From the NCBI GenBank assembly GCA_017412025.1, contig JAFQOY010000122.1, positions 1 to 15,784 on the forward strand: DNA of 15,784 nucleotides, given 5' to 3'. The position numbers were made by a program, and so were the translations under genes. Position 1 is the stretch's first letter; every line of letters starts with the position of its first letter. The notes below the pieces were generated by a model. It searched no databases. It was not told where the DNA came from and worked only from the letters and a program-made list of their open reading frames with translations. Below, piece by piece: positions 1 through 5,700 of the stretch. Source of the DNA: Clostridia bacterium. GTDB taxonomy: Bacteria > Bacillota_A > Clostridia > Christensenellales > Aristaeellaceae.

Positions 1-259
1 AAACACCTCCAAGATTGATGGTTATAGATTGATGTATATATAATATCATGAATAATAATGAGGCGCAATACTGTTTTTCTTTAAAAGGCGATTTGTCCGG
101 GAAAGCATATGCGGCGTCTGCAGCGTTTGAATATCGAAATGAAGGAAAGAAATCATCAGATTTCATATTGATTCCCTGTCAATGCATTGAATCAGGGGTG
201 AAATGTGCGAAAATGGATAATCATAAATGGTAAATATGCAAATTATGCAAATTTAGGGG
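1..259. other. AT-rich intergenic stretch without a convincing gene
   Basis: This stretch is clearly more AT-rich than the genes around it. A nine-base direct repeat (AGATTGATG) occurs at 12-20 and 26-34. A promoter-like pair on the plus strand, TTGATG (15-20) and TATAAT (39-44) with an 18-base spacer, would start RNA near base 51, but no ORF with a ribosome-binding site follows. A small hairpin with six-base arms GAAATC and GATTTC lies at 149-164, and a weaker CCCTG/CAGGG pairing at 174-197; neither has a T-run. A 61-codon ORF at 48-233 has no Shine-Dalgarno sequence and no recognisable protein features. The stretch could be the tail of an upstream intergenic region, a decayed gene or a small RNA; the sequence does not decide. 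Confidence 0.4.
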
Positions 260-288
260 TTGCAAAAGCTTTGAAATGGGCGTATAAT
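260..288 (+). promoter_or_regulatory. Sigma-A promoter of the aminotransferase gene
   Basis: TTGCAA (260-265), a 17-base spacer and a perfect TATAAT (283-288) give a strong housekeeping promoter. Transcription should begin near base 295, leaving a leader of about 40 bases before the start codon at 334. The promoter lies inside the longest possible ORF of the downstream gene, which argues against the upstream start at 205. Confidence 0.8.
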
Positions 289-333
289 AATCCCAGAATT
301 CATTTTTGCTTCAATCCAAAGGAGGAGTCCGGC

Positions 334-1587
334 ATGTCTCTTGAACTTTCACGCCTTTGCAGCGCCATTTCACCCTCTCCGACACTGGCGATCGACGCCA
401 GGGCAAAGGAGATGGCCGCCAGCGGCCGTGACGTCGTTTCGTTCTGCGCCGGTGAACCTGATTTTGTTACGCCTCAGTACATCCGCACGGCTGCGCACGA
501 AGCGCTCGATATGGGCCTTACCAAATATACCGCCGTGCCCGGCACGCTGCAGCTGCGTCAGGCGATCTGCGACAAGCTGCTGTGTGACAATGCGCTTTCC
601 TATAAGCCGTCCCAGATTGTGGTTTCCAACGGCGCCAAGTTTTCCCTGTATGCGGCGCTCTGTGCGATCATCAATCCCGGCGACGAGGTGATCATCGTGA
701 CGCCCTGCTGGGTCTCCTATCCGGAGATGGTTCGCCTTGCGGGCGGCGTGCCGGTGCTTGTTGAGAGCACGCGGGAGAAGAACTACGTGACCGAGGCGCG
801 CGACCTTGCGCCCTATGTGACGGAGAAGACCAAAGCGCTGCTCATCAATACCCCCGGCAACCCGACCGGCACCGTCTGGAGCCGCAGCCAGCTGCGCGAG
901 ATTGCCAAGCTGGCTGTCGCGCGCGGTTTCTACGTGATCTCTGATGAGATCTACGAAAAGCTGATCTACGACGGCGAGCAGCACACATCCATCGCGTCCT
1001 TCGGCGAGGCGATTTACAACCAGACGATCGTCATCAACGGCGTATCCAAGGCGTATGCGATGACGGGCTGGCGCATCGGCTATGCAGCCGCGCCGCAGCC
1101 GATTGCCACCATCATGAGCAGCCTGCAGAGCCAGGTGGCCAGCGGCAGCAACGCCATTGCTCAGTATGCCTGTGTGGAGGCGCTGACCAGCTTCAAGGGT
1201 GTGACGGCAGTTGAGAACATGCGCCAGCAGTATGACCGCCGCCGCAAATACATGGTTTCCCGTCTGAACGCAATGAACGGCGTGCACTGCAACATGCCCA
1301 AGGGCGCATTCTATGCGATGATGGACATCAGCGAGCTCTTTGGCAAGTATTACGGCTATGTGCAGGTGAACGATTCGATGACCTTTGCCGAGTTGCTGCT
1401 GGAGAATGCGGACGTTGCGGTTGTTCCGGGCAGCGCGTTCTGCTCCGAGGGCTTCTGCCGTCTGTCTTACGCGACCTCTCTGGAGAACATCCAGCGCGGC
1501 CTGATCCGTATCGCCGCTTTTGTCGATGCGATGACCGACGAGCCGCATGAGCTGCTCATGAATCTGCCGGAGGATCAGCACGAATAA
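334..1587 (+). CDS. aspB: Aspartate aminotransferase, PLP-dependent class I
   Basis: A 417-residue cytoplasmic fold-type I aminotransferase, expected to interconvert aspartate plus 2-oxoglutarate with oxaloacetate plus glutamate. The start at 334 is chosen because AAAGGAGG (318-325) sits eight bases upstream and a sigma-A promoter lies at 260-288; the ORF is open back to 205, but that start would precede the promoter. Visible family motifs are GEPDF near residue 41, the NTPGNPTG substrate and cofactor loop (Asn176), SDEIYEKL with cofactor-binding Asp204 and Tyr207, and SKAYAMTGWR with the Schiff-base lysine Lys239 and Arg247. The carboxylate-binding arginine is probably in CRLSYA near the C-terminus. 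Length and motif order fit the subgroup Ib enzymes typified by Bacillus AspB. The exact amino-acid substrate cannot be fixed from motifs, since related enzymes accept other donors. It appears monocistronic, with its own promoter and terminator. Confidence 0.93.
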   Translation: MSLELSRLCSAISPSPTLAIDARAKEMAASGRDVVSFCAGEPDFVTPQYIRTAAHEALDMGLTKYTAVPGTLQLRQAICDKLLCDNALSYKPSQIVVSNGAKFSLYAALCAIINPGDEVIIVTPCWVSYPEMVRLAGGVPVLVESTREKNYVTEARDLAPYVTEKTKALLINTPGNPTGTVWSRSQLREIAKLAVARGFYVISDEIYEKLIYDGEQHTSIASFGEAIYNQTIVINGVSKAYAMTGWRIGYAAAPQPIATIMSSLQSQVASGSNAIAQYACVEALTSFKGVTAVENMRQQYDRRRKYMVSRLNAMNGVHCNMPKGAFYAMMDISELFGKYYGYVQVNDSMTFAELLLENADVAVVPGSAFCSEGFCRLSYATSLENIQRGLIRIAAFVDAMTDEPHELLMNLPEDQHE

Positions 1588-1610
1588 CCCCCAGCATGCA
1601 TCAATTGCAG

Positions 1611-1643
1611 CCGGCTTTGCCCGACAGGCGGAGCCGGTTTTTT
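1611..1643 (+). terminator. Rho-independent terminator after the aminotransferase gene
   Basis: CCGGCT (1611-1616) pairs with AGCCGG (1632-1637). An inner GCC/GGC pairing sits across a small internal loop, and six T follow (1638-1643). It lies 24 bases after the stop codon. Confidence 0.85.
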
Positions 1644-1673
1644 GCGTCTTGCGCGGCAAGTCAACGGTTTTCA

Positions 1674-1703
1674 TTGACAGCATCAGGCAAAACGTGCTAA
1701 AGT
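1674..1703 (+). promoter_or_regulatory. Sigma-A promoter of the nitroreductase gene
   Basis: A perfect TTGACA (1674-1679) is followed by an 18-base spacer and TAAAGT (1698-1703), which matches the -10 consensus at four of six positions. It sits just after the preceding terminator and gives a leader of about 30 bases. Confidence 0.7.
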
Positions 1704-1739
1704 ATAGCTTACAGGATTTTTGAAACAGGAGCGATGATC

Positions 1740-2456
1740 ATGTTTGAATTAAAGCTTGAAAAGAGCTGGTATGATGCGCTGCATCAGCGCAGCTCTGTGC
1801 GTACATACACCGGCGCGCCGGATAAGGAGCAGCTTGACCGCCTTGGCGTGCTTTGCCGCAAGCTCAGCTGGCAGGGCGTCACGATCCGCATGTTTAAGGG
1901 CCCGGGCCTTCGCGGCCAGATCAAGGGCACGAATGTCTACGCTGTGATTGTTGCCAAGCAGGGTACGCCGATGGAGATGGAAGGCTTCATGGGCGAGGCG
2001 CTCGTGCTGGAGGCGACGGCCATGGGGCTGGGTACCTGCTGGCTCGGCGCGGGCTTCTATCCGGATATCATCAGCAGAAACGTCAACCTGCAGAACGACG
2101 AGGCTGTGCACTGCGTGATTGCCATTGGCAAGTGCAGTCTGCCGAAGTTTGCGCCCAAGCGCAGGGAGCTTGTCAAGGTCTGCGGCAAGAACGAGGTGGA
2201 GCTTTCCGAACTCGGCGTCTGGCAGAAGGACGCCGTCCTCTGCGCGCGCCTTGCGCCCAGCGCGATCAACATGCAGCCGTGGAAAATCGAGGCGGAAAAG
2301 ACTGGCGTTTCCATCCTTGAGACGTCCGTGCTGTATAAGAAGTATGCGCCGCTGGATCGCGGCATCGCGATGCTGCATGCGGCTGTCGGCGCATATCACG
2401 CCGGACGCGAGGCTGTCTGGAAGAAGGTTGACGGCGGCTGGCAGATGAGGGCGTAA
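1740..2456 (+). CDS. Nitroreductase family protein (TM1586 type)
   Basis: A 238-residue protein of the nitroreductase superfamily, FMN-dependent flavoproteins that use NAD(P)H to reduce nitro groups, quinones or similar acceptors. It resembles the longer TM1586-type subfamily, which carries two nitroreductase-like halves in one chain. Visible features are the N-terminal RSSVRTY motif, typical of FMN-phosphate contacts, near residue 18; the helix and loop EGFMGEALVLEATAMGLG with CWLGAG in the middle; and LAPSAINMQPWKIE in the second half. Two in-frame ATG codons exist. AGGAG (1727-1731) is eight bases before the ATG at 1740 but only two bases before the ATG at 1734, so 1740 is preferred. It is flanked by its own promoter and terminator. 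The physiological substrate cannot be read from the sequence. Confidence 0.85.
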   Translation: MFELKLEKSWYDALHQRSSVRTYTGAPDKEQLDRLGVLCRKLSWQGVTIRMFKGPGLRGQIKGTNVYAVIVAKQGTPMEMEGFMGEALVLEATAMGLGTCWLGAGFYPDIISRNVNLQNDEAVHCVIAIGKCSLPKFAPKRRELVKVCGKNEVELSELGVWQKDAVLCARLAPSAINMQPWKIEAEKTGVSILETSVLYKKYAPLDRGIAMLHAAVGAYHAGREAVWKKVDGGWQMRA

Positions 2457-2477
2457 TGGTTCATATCTGAATATAAG

Positions 2478-2500
2478 GGACTGCTTCGGCAGTCCTTTTT
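2478..2500 (+). terminator. Rho-independent terminator with a UUCG loop
   Basis: The stem is GGACTGC (2478-2484) with GCAGTCC (2489-2495), the loop is the stable TTCG tetraloop (2485-2488), and five T follow (2496-2500). It lies 22 bases after the nitroreductase stop codon. Confidence 0.93.
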
Positions 2501-2544
2501 GTCGCCGTCATTTGTCAGATGAGCTGTGCAAGGCGTAATGAATG

Positions 2545-2586
2545 AAAAACCTCCATGCGGGCATGATAATGCCAATGGAGGTTTTT
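2545..2586 (+). promoter_or_regulatory. Hairpin that buries the ribosome-binding site of the DUF421 gene
   Basis: A perfect 12-base inverted repeat pairs 2545-2556 with 2575-2586. An inner five-base stem, GGCAT (2560-2564) with ATGCC (2569-2573), sits around a four-base loop. The 3' arm contains GGAGG (2577-2581), the only Shine-Dalgarno sequence for the ATG at 2591, so folding would block initiation. The 3' arm also ends in five T (2582-2586), so the same structure could act as an intrinsic terminator. A weak promoter-like TTGTCA (2512-2517) lies upstream, but no clear -10 box is seen. Confidence 0.7.
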
Positions 2587-2590
2587 CCTT

Positions 2591-3316
2591 ATGCTGACTG
2601 GATTTTTGAGGACTGTCATTCTCTTTTTCGTGACGACGGTCGTCCTGCGGCTGATGGGCAAGCGGCAGCTGGCGCAGCTTCAGCCCTACGAGGTCGTCAT
2701 CACGCTGATGATCTCCGATCTGGCGACGCAGCCGATGGGGGATGTAGAGCTCCCGCTGCTGGGCGGCGTAGTGGCGATATTGACGCTCCTGCTGATGCAC
2801 AGCCTGCTCAGCACGCTGTCATTCTGGAGTATCCGCCTGCGCGCGCTCATCTGCGGCAGACCGAGCGTACTGGTGCGCAACGGCAGAATCTGCGAGGACG
2901 AGCTTTCTCGTCTCTGCTTTGATCTGTCGGATCTGATGGAGGGTATCCGCTCGCAGGGGCTGATCGGTCTGCATGAGACGGGCAGCGTCATTCTGGAGAC
3001 CAACGGCGCGCTCAGTGTGTTTCCGTCTGCGGATAATCGGCCCGCTACGCGCGAGGAACAGAAGCTGGAGCATCTGTATGACGGCATTCCGCTGACGCTG
3101 ATTCTTGACGGACAGATTCAGCACCGTACGCTTGCGCTCAGCGGCAGAGACGAAAACTGGATCAGCGGCATTCTTAGCCGGCAGGGAATTGAAAGCGCAT
3201 CCGATGTGCTGGTTGCTCTGCTCAATACGCAGGGCATGCTGCTCATTCAGGAAAAGGGGAAGGATGGCAGGCTGATGTACCTGCGGGCGCTTGAAGCGGA
3301 CGATGTGAAGTGGTGA
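2591..3316 (+). CDS. DUF421 (YetF/YcaP family) membrane protein
   Basis: A 241-residue inner-membrane protein of the DUF421 family, whose biochemical role is not settled; in spore formers some members belong to the sporulation or spore-germination gene set. Three hydrophobic segments occupy roughly residues 4-20, 33-50 and 55-78. A cytoplasmic alpha/beta region follows. The family signature is clear: RLMGKRQLAQLQPYEVV followed by ISDLAT, then GRPSVLVRNGRI, and VFPSADNRPAT in the C-terminal half. Start support comes from GGAGG (2577-2581), nine bases before ATG, but that site lies inside a strong hairpin (2545-2586), so translation may be controlled. A DUF4363 gene follows after 14 bases, a pairing common in clostridia, and the two products probably act together at the membrane. 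Confidence 0.88.
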   Translation: MLTGFLRTVILFFVTTVVLRLMGKRQLAQLQPYEVVITLMISDLATQPMGDVELPLLGGVVAILTLLLMHSLLSTLSFWSIRLRALICGRPSVLVRNGRICEDELSRLCFDLSDLMEGIRSQGLIGLHETGSVILETNGALSVFPSADNRPATREEQKLEHLYDGIPLTLILDGQIQHRTLALSGRDENWISGILSRQGIESASDVLVALLNTQGMLLIQEKGKDGRLMYLRALEADDVKW

Positions 3317-3330
3317 GGTGAAGCGGCGGA

Positions 3331-3714
3331 ATGAAACGGAAGATCATCATCATGTGCGTTGTGCTTGCGGCGCTTGCGCTGCTGAGTACGGCAGAGCAGA
3401 TTGCCGTCAGCAGAATCACAGACGCAGCCCTTGCCCAGGCGCGGGAAGCGATTGAAGAAATCCGGAATGAAGCGCTGATCCCGGCCTATGACCGGATCAG
3501 GCAGCTGGATAAGGCATGGGACAGGCAGGCCAGGTGGCTGGAAACGATGGTGGATCACGGGTCGACAGACGATGTGCGGTATGCGTTTTCACGTTTGCTT
3601 GCCGCGCTGGAGGCCGGGGACAGAGCGACGGCAATGGTATATGCCAGCGAGCTGGAGGGCGCGATTGAACACGTGTATGAGCGACAGGCGCTGACGCTTG
3701 AAAACATCCTGTAA
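3331..3714 (+). CDS. DUF4363 family protein with N-terminal membrane anchor
   Basis: A 127-residue protein of the DUF4363 family, of unknown function and usually found beside DUF421 genes. Residues 4-20 (IIIMCVVLAALALLS) form a membrane anchor or uncleaved signal. The rest is predicted almost wholly helical and charged, probably an extracytoplasmic helical bundle. The Shine-Dalgarno sequence AGGTGA (3316-3321) overlaps the stop codon of the DUF421 gene (3314-3316) and lies nine bases before ATG, so the two genes are likely to be translationally coupled. No catalytic motif is visible. Family assignment rests on length, architecture and the neighbour. Confidence 0.8.
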   Translation: MKRKIIIMCVVLAALALLSTAEQIAVSRITDAALAQAREAIEEIRNEALIPAYDRIRQLDKAWDRQARWLETMVDHGSTDDVRYAFSRLLAALEAGDRATAMVYASELEGAIEHVYERQALTLENIL

Positions 3715-3739
3715 ACTGGCGTCGGCATAAGGACAAGCA

Positions 3740-3772
3740 AAGACCGCTTCCCGGCAATGGGAAAGCGGTCTT
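3740..3772. terminator. Hairpin terminator between convergent genes
   Basis: AAGACCGCTT (3740-3749) pairs with AAGCGGTCTT (3763-3772), extended by CCC/GGG across one bulged A with a six-base loop. It lies between the stop codons of the plus-strand DUF4363 gene and the minus-strand HD gene and could serve both. The T-runs are short on both sides, so efficiency is uncertain. Confidence 0.65.
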
Positions 3773-3783
3773 GATGCTTCATA

Positions 3784-4356
3784 TTACAGCGCGGCGACTT
3801 CTGCGATGATCGCGGCTTCGTCGGGCTTCATGGCTTCGAGCGTACGGGAAAGCAGCTCGTCAAGCTCCCAGCCCAGCAGCTCTGCGCCCTGCGCGATCAC
3901 CTCGCGGGAGCAGCCGGCGGCAAATCCTTTCGCCTTGTACTTCTTCTTGAGGCTCTTGAGATCCATATCGGTGATACTGCCGGAGGGGCGCATCTTGGCG
4001 CATGCGCCGATGAGGCCGGTCAGCTCATCGCAGGCGAAGAGCACCTTTTCCATCTGATGCTCGGGCACGACGTCGGTACACAGCCCGTAACCGTGGCAGA
4101 CGACCGCGTGAATCAGACGCTCGTCGGCGCCGCCTGCTTCAAGCAGCTCGACGCACTTTTTGCAGTGCTCGTCCGGCCACTGCTCAAAGTCGATGTCGTG
4201 CAGCAAACCGACGACGGCCCAGAAGTCTGCTTCACCGCCGAAGCCAAGCTCCTGCGCCATGCGGCGCATGACCTTCGACACAGTGATGGCATGGGTGAGG
4301 TGGAAGGTTTCGCTGTTATACTGGCGCAGCAGCGCCATGGCCTGTTCGTATGTCAT
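3784..4356 (-). CDS. HD-domain (HDIG-type) phosphohydrolase
   Basis: A 190-residue soluble protein of the HD superfamily, metal-dependent phosphohydrolases acting on nucleotides or related phosphate esters. The ligands expected of the family are present: His22 in FHLTHAITVSKVM, the His53-Asp54 pair in GLLHDID, further histidines at 64, 83 and 88, and Asp110 in FACDELTG. No second domain is attached. The start at 4356 is preferred over an in-frame ATG at 4419. AGGAGT (4364-4369) is seven bases upstream of 4356, and the upstream start would fall inside the -35 box of a perfect promoter. The gene is convergent with the DUF4363 gene and divergent from the M28-type peptidase gene. The substrate is unknown; stand-alone members of this size are often annotated only as HDIG-domain hydrolases. 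Confidence 0.85.
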   Translation of the reverse strand: MTYEQAMALLRQYNSETFHLTHAITVSKVMRRMAQELGFGGEADFWAVVGLLHDIDFEQWPDEHCKKCVELLEAGGADERLIHAVVCHGYGLCTDVVPEHQMEKVLFACDELTGLIGACAKMRPSGSITDMDLKSLKKKYKAKGFAAGCSREVIAQGAELLGWELDELLSRTLEAMKPDEAAIIAEVAAL

Positions 4357-4390
4357 GGGAAAGACTCCTTTTTGTATCATTGCTTCTGGT

Positions 4391-4419
4391 ATTATACCAA
4401 CTGAAAAAAGGGCTGTCAA
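4391..4419 (-). promoter_or_regulatory. Perfect sigma-A promoter of the HD-domain gene
   Basis: On the minus strand TTGACA (4414-4419), a 17-base spacer and TATAAT (4391-4396) match the consensus exactly. The start of transcription is expected near 4384, giving a leader of about 28 bases before the ATG at 4356. Strong constitutive expression is likely. Confidence 0.9.
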
Positions 4420-4487
4420 TCGTCATCCGCGCGCACGCCGGAGGGCGCGACTGCCGTCAAATCGCCGATGCGCGTTTGCGCCTCCTG

Positions 4488-4496
4488 TGTTATAAT
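4488..4496 (+). promoter_or_regulatory. Extended -10 promoter of the M28-type peptidase gene
   Basis: TG (4488-4489), one base, then TATAAT (4491-4496) form an extended -10 element. No good -35 box lies 17 bases upstream (GATGCG). Transcription would begin near 4502-4504, almost on top of the GGGAGGG ribosome-binding site, so the leader would be only about 10 bases. Confidence 0.6.
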
Positions 4497-4514
4497 GATC
4501 CGGGAGGGATGCAT

Positions 4515-5459
4515 GTGTTCACAAGGATGAAAAGCCTGCTGCTTGAGCGCTATCCGGTGAGGAAGACATGGAAGCAGAAGAGCGCATTTATTGAATATGT
4601 GAAGGCATACGCAGAGGAGATGGAAATGCCTGTGACCGTCGAGGAAGGCGGCAGATACGTGCGCTCGCGCAACGTCGTATTGGGCGATCTGAAGCGGGCG
4701 CGCATGTTGATCACGGCGCACTATGACACCTGCGCCAGGCTGCCGTTTTCCAATTTTATGACGCCGAACAACTGGCCGATCGTCATCCTGACGGAGGGGA
4801 TCCTCATTGCGCTTATCGCTGCGGCAGGCGTCTGGCTCGGCGGCGCGGCGGGCGATCTGATGCGTGCGGCTGCGTGGCCGGGCTGGCTTGCATGGATGCT
4901 GGGTTTTGCGCTTGGCGTGTCGGTTTCGGCGGCGCTGCTGGCGCTGATGCTGATCGGCCCGGCCAATCCGCACAACGCGAACGACAATACGTCCGGCGTG
5001 ACGTTTGTGCTTGGCGCCATGGAAAGGCTTAAGGCGCGGACGGACGTCGCGTATGTTCTCTTTGACAACGAGGAAAAGGGGCTGCTCGGCGCGTCGGCGT
5101 TTATTGCCGCGCATCCGCAGGCCGCAAGGCGGTGCCTTGTGGTGAATATGGACTGCATCGGCGATGGAAGCACGCTGCTGTACACGGGCACAAAGCGGGC
5201 GATGGCGCATCCGCTGGCGAAAAAGATTGAGGCGGCGCTTTTGGATACGGCGTCGCAGTATGCGCTTTTCGCCGTTTCGGGCGAGTTTCCCAAATGGCTG
5301 TATCCGTCCGATCAGATGCTGTTTCCACGCGGTACGGCGTTTGCCGCGCTGAAGGGAAAGCGGCTTTTGTACCTTGACCGCATTCACACGGCGCGCGATA
5401 CGGTGCTCGATGAAAAGAACCTTGCCTGTCTGCTTGATGTGATTGAAAAGAGCATATAA
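4515..5459 (+). CDS. M28-type zinc aminopeptidase with an internal membrane segment
   Basis: A protein of about 314 residues with the metal-site motifs of M28-family peptidases, which cleave N-terminal amino acids using two zinc ions. Counting from 4515, the motifs are AHYDT (His69, Asp71), NANDNTSG (Asp157), DNEEKGLLG (Glu186, Glu187), NMDCIGDG (Asp213) and DRIHTARD (His291); all expected zinc ligands and the catalytic acid are present. Unusually, about 85 residues lie between the first and second motifs. They hold hydrophobic stretches at about 88-110 and 121-150, which look like two or three membrane helices. The start is uncertain. GGGAGGG (4502-4508) touches the ATG at 4509, which is too close, and lies six bases before GTG at 4515; ATG at 4527 is also in frame. 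It has its own promoter and no partner gene. Confidence 0.8.
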   Translation: MFTRMKSLLLERYPVRKTWKQKSAFIEYVKAYAEEMEMPVTVEEGGRYVRSRNVVLGDLKRARMLITAHYDTCARLPFSNFMTPNNWPIVILTEGILIALIAAAGVWLGGAAGDLMRAAAWPGWLAWMLGFALGVSVSAALLALMLIGPANPHNANDNTSGVTFVLGAMERLKARTDVAYVLFDNEEKGLLGASAFIAAHPQAARRCLVVNMDCIGDGSTLLYTGTKRAMAHPLAKKIEAALLDTASQYALFAVSGEFPKWLYPSDQMLFPRGTAFAALKGKRLLYLDRIHTARDTVLDEKNLACLLDVIEKSI

Positions 5460-5503
5460 TACGATTCTCAAATCAATCTGAGCCGCCTTTTTGCATATTT
5501 TCC

Positions 5504-5572
5504 GTCCTGTCGTTGCTTCGTTTCAGTCAACGTAGCGCTGCTGCGCTTTCTTCCAGTCAGTTTAGACAGGAC
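5504..5572. repeat. Structured palindromic element in the intergenic region
   Basis: GTCCTGTC (5504-5511) and GACAGGAC (5565-5572) form an eight-base outer stem. Inside it are GTTG/CAAC (5512-5515 with 5528-5531) and a compact hairpin AGCGC, loop TGCT, GCGCT (5534-5547), so the whole could fold as a branched junction. CAGTCA is repeated at 5524-5529 and 5554-5559. There is no T-run on either side, so a simple terminator is unlikely. It may be a dispersed intergenic repeat or a small RNA; this is inference from the pairing alone. Confidence 0.4.
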
Positions 5573-5618
5573 AAAGAATCTGCTGAGAATTCAGGCCATT
5601 CTGATCTGAGAACAGTAT

Positions 5619-5649
5619 AAAACGGGGCGGCGGAGATGATCCGCCGCCC
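5619..5649 (-). terminator. Rho-independent terminator after dnaE
   Basis: A perfect ten-base stem, GGGCGGCGGA (5625-5634) with TCCGCCGCCC (5640-5649), has a five-base loop. On the minus strand it is followed by CG and then four T. It lies about 50 bases past the dnaE stop codon. A seven-T run just after the stop codon (5684-5690 on the plus strand as A) has no convincing stem of its own. Confidence 0.75.
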
Positions 5650-5700
5650 TGAAATGTGATTAGGCCAATCTTTACAGCTTAGGAAAAAAACGCCTTCGGG

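Noticed and set aside
48..233. ORF of 61 codons at the left end
   Set aside because: It has no ribosome-binding site, its ATG lies before the expected transcription start of the only nearby promoter, and the product shows no protein-like pattern.
205..333. N-terminal extension of the aminotransferase
   Set aside because: A strong promoter (260-288) lies inside it and a near-perfect ribosome-binding site precedes the ATG at 334, where the family's usual N-terminus begins.
370..1683. Long antisense ORF of 437 codons opposite the aminotransferase gene
   Set aside because: It is a by-product of GC-rich codon use on the real gene; it has no family motifs and no ribosome-binding site in a sensible place.
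4357..4419. Upstream start of the HD-domain gene at 4419
   Set aside because: It would begin inside the -35 box of the gene's own consensus promoter; the start at 4356 has a proper ribosome-binding site.
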